A DNA stretch of 64,000 nucleotides, taken from assembly GCF_904063065.1 (NCBI RefSeq), contig NZ_CAJFCL010000005.1, forward strand, positions 1-64,000, read 5' to 3'. The position numbers were made by a program, and so were the translations under genes. Below, one piece after another: positions 62,735-64,000 of this stretch; within the stretch, counting starts at the first letter, position 1, and every line of letters starts with the position of its first letter. Source of the stretch: Pseudomonas paraversuta. Its GTDB lineage: Bacteria; Pseudomonadota; Gammaproteobacteria; Pseudomonadales; Pseudomonadaceae. The notes beneath the pieces are model-generated. The model was not told the DNA's origin. It did not search any database and was given only the letters and a program-made list of their open reading frames with translations.

Positions 62735-62860
62735 ATGAAAGACAAACTGCAAACATGGCTTCATGACGTCGGTGTTGCGCTGGGTCTGATCGAGCCGCCA
62801 CTGCAACCCGTACCGATCCCTGTCGAGGATCCGCGTCGCCGGCCACAGCGTCGTCGCTAA
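62735..62860 (+). CDS. 41-residue pseudomonad microprotein
   Basis: A short gene with a very strong Shine-Dalgarno (AAGGGGG, five bases before the ATG). The product begins MKDKLQTWLHDVGVALGLIE (an amphipathic helix), continues with a proline-valine rich linker (PPLQPVPIPVEDP), and ends in an Arg-rich tail (RRRPQRRR). A similar small protein occurs in many Pseudomonas genomes as far as I recall; function unknown. The tail suggests nucleic acid or membrane binding. Confidence 0.75.
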   Translation: MKDKLQTWLHDVGVALGLIEPPLQPVPIPVEDPRRRPQRRR

Positions 62861-62938
62861 GGCTGCGATTACGCGTTTGCGCAGGCGTTCATGCGTTGTA
62901 CTGATCCTTGGCTGCAAGGCGGCCAGGGTGCTGTTGCG

Positions 62939-62965
62939 AAAAAAGGGGTACGACCCGCGTACCCC
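62939..62965 (-). terminator. Intrinsic terminator of the symporter gene
   Basis: On the minus strand, GGGGTACG/CGTACCCC stems around a five-base loop with six T residues after it (A residues 62939-62944 on the plus strand). It lies 18 bases past the symporter stop. Confidence 0.88.
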
Positions 62966-62982
62966 CTTCAATAAAACCTCAA

Positions 62983-64000
62983 TCAGATAGCGCTGGCCAA
63001 TGTGGCAGGGCGTCTATCCAGCAGGCTTACCAGCACAAAGCTGACCAGGGCTACAGCCAGACTGTAGTAAATCGGCGTGTTGGCTTCCAGACCATCCTTG
63101 AACATAAACACCAGTGCGGTGACAAAACCCAGGCTCATGCTGGAGATTGCCCCGGCAGTGGTGGCGCGTTTCCAGAAAATTGCCCCGATCAATGGCACCA
63201 GCATGCCGCCAACCAGCAGGTTGTAGGCAAGGGTCAGGGCGCTGATCACATCGTTTACCACCAGGGCGATGGCCAGCACCGCAAACCCGGTCAACAGAGT
63301 GAACAGACGATTGATGTTGAGGCTCGATTGCTTGCCACCGCGCAGTTTGGGCAGCAGGTCCTCGGTCAGTACGGTCGAGGCGGCCAGCAGGCCCGCGCTG
63401 GCGGTCGACATCATGGCCGCCAGTGCCGCTGCAATCACCAGTCCGCGAATGCCGTCCGGCAGCGAAACCTTAACGATGGCCGCGAAAGCGTTGTTGACGT
63501 TGTCCAGGTCCGGGATCAGTACATGGGCGGCCATGCCGATCAGGGCGCAAGTCAGGCCGTAAAGGATGCAATAGAAGCCCGCGAACGTACCGGCATACTT
63601 GGCCACCTTGGCGGTTTTGGCGGTAAAAACCCGTTGCCAGATGTCCTGGCCGATCAGGATGCCGAAAAAGTAAATCATGAAGTAAGTGATGATCGTGTCC
63701 CAGCCGATGCTGGTAAAGCTGAAGTTCGAGGCAGGCAATTTGCTCACCAGTTCATCCCAGCCGCCGACACGGTACAGGCAGATCGGTAGCAGGACGAACA
63801 TCAGGCCGACGGTCTTGATCACAAATTGCACGATATCGGTCAGGGTCAACGACCACATGCCGCCAATGGTGGAGTACACCACCACCACGCCACCGCCCAG
63901 CAGCACTGAAATCCAGAACGGCAGGTCGAACAGCACTTCAAGAACGGTGCCTATGGCCAGAATCGAGGTCACACCAATCATGAGCGCGTAGGCCAGCATG
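62983..64000 (-). CDS. Sodium:solute symporter (3' part, cut by window end)
   Basis: The last 338 or more residues of an SSS-family (PutP/MctP-like) Na+-coupled permease. About nine TM segments are seen, with the family motif GGMWSLTLTDIVQFVIKTVGL, FFGILIGQDIWQRVFTA and AALAAMMSTASAGLLAASTVLTEDLL. The start and first three or so TM segments lie beyond the window. The substrate is not assignable; the large class includes proline, pantothenate, acetate and polyamine-related carriers. Confidence 0.9.
   Translation of the reverse strand, partial: MLAYALMIGVTSILAIGTVLEVLFDLPFWISVLLGGGVVVVYSTIGGMWSLTLTDIVQFVIKTVGLMFVLLPICLYRVGGWDELVSKLPASNFSFTSIGWDTIITYFMIYFFGILIGQDIWQRVFTAKTAKVAKYAGTFAGFYCILYGLTCALIGMAAHVLIPDLDNVNNAFAAIVKVSLPDGIRGLVIAAALAAMMSTASAGLLAASTVLTEDLLPKLRGGKQSSLNINRLFTLLTGFAVLAIALVVNDVISALTLAYNLLVGGMLVPLIGAIFWKRATTAGAISSMSLGFVTALVFMFKDGLEANTPIYYSLAVALVSFVLVSLLDRRPATLASAI

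Overview
The window is a piece of a Pseudomonas chromosome, most like the P. fluorescens/P. putida lineage. The 5S rRNA tail at the left edge, the fabA-fabB pair, the many pseudomonad-type REP/REPIN elements and the gene order all point there. It is ordinary core genome with a few accessory spots; no prophage, transposase, CRISPR array or tRNA was seen. Three blocks look syntenic, from memory, with P. aeruginosa PAO1: MCP/fabB/fabA/hybrid kinase/gpsA/sixA/thioesterase/two hydrolases (PA1608-PA1625 area), FabH-like/ECF sigma (PA3286-PA3285) and ABC exporter/ppiA/LysR/azoreductase (PA3228-PA3223). Locus tags should be checked against a database.

Left part (1-20,132): 5S rRNA and terminator; queD; an overlapping PepSY/response regulator/histidine kinase operon; a large dCache-type chemoreceptor with a recognisable FliA promoter; a YuiF-type transporter; pirin and OsmC stress proteins; an exported amidohydrolase; the unsaturated fatty acid genes fabA-fabB with a DesT-like palindrome upstream; a PA1611-like hybrid kinase; gpsA, a DUF4389 protein and sixA; a thioesterase; two alpha/beta hydrolases; the stump of a lost glutathione S-transferase; a DUF4892 protein; and an AI-2E-family permease.

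Middle part (20,134-41,976): an RNA methyltransferase, YajD HNH protein, spermidine-synthase-like protein, oligopeptidase B and a class II glutamine amidotransferase. The pxpABC 5-oxoprolinase operon follows, with an inverted repeat upstream, then a MoxR/VWA pair, cysK with a 14-bp perfect hairpin upstream, and an LpxO-like lipid A hydroxylase. Two EamA exporters converge on an 18-bp-stem REP. One of them has a promoter, a proline-rich leader ORF and an intrinsic terminator in its 5' region, which is the best candidate here for an undescribed regulatory device. Then come hrpA, a FabH-like synthase and an ECF sigma/anti-sigma pair.

Right part (42,045-64,000): a porin, a DUF482 acyltransferase-like protein, an ABC exporter, ppiA, divergent LysR/azoreductase genes, another EamA exporter and an RBBP9-like hydrolase. 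An AT-richer island (about 51.0-53.3 kb) holds a ToxR/CadC-like membrane regulator overlapping a small FidL-like membrane protein. It is followed by a YbdG-type MscS channel, a DEAD-box helicase, a TorF-type outer-membrane protein, a CvfB-like S1 protein, an EamA gene and an MFS gene that overlap tail to tail, a LysR regulator, a 41-codon pseudomonad microprotein, and the 3' part of a sodium:solute symporter cut by the window edge.
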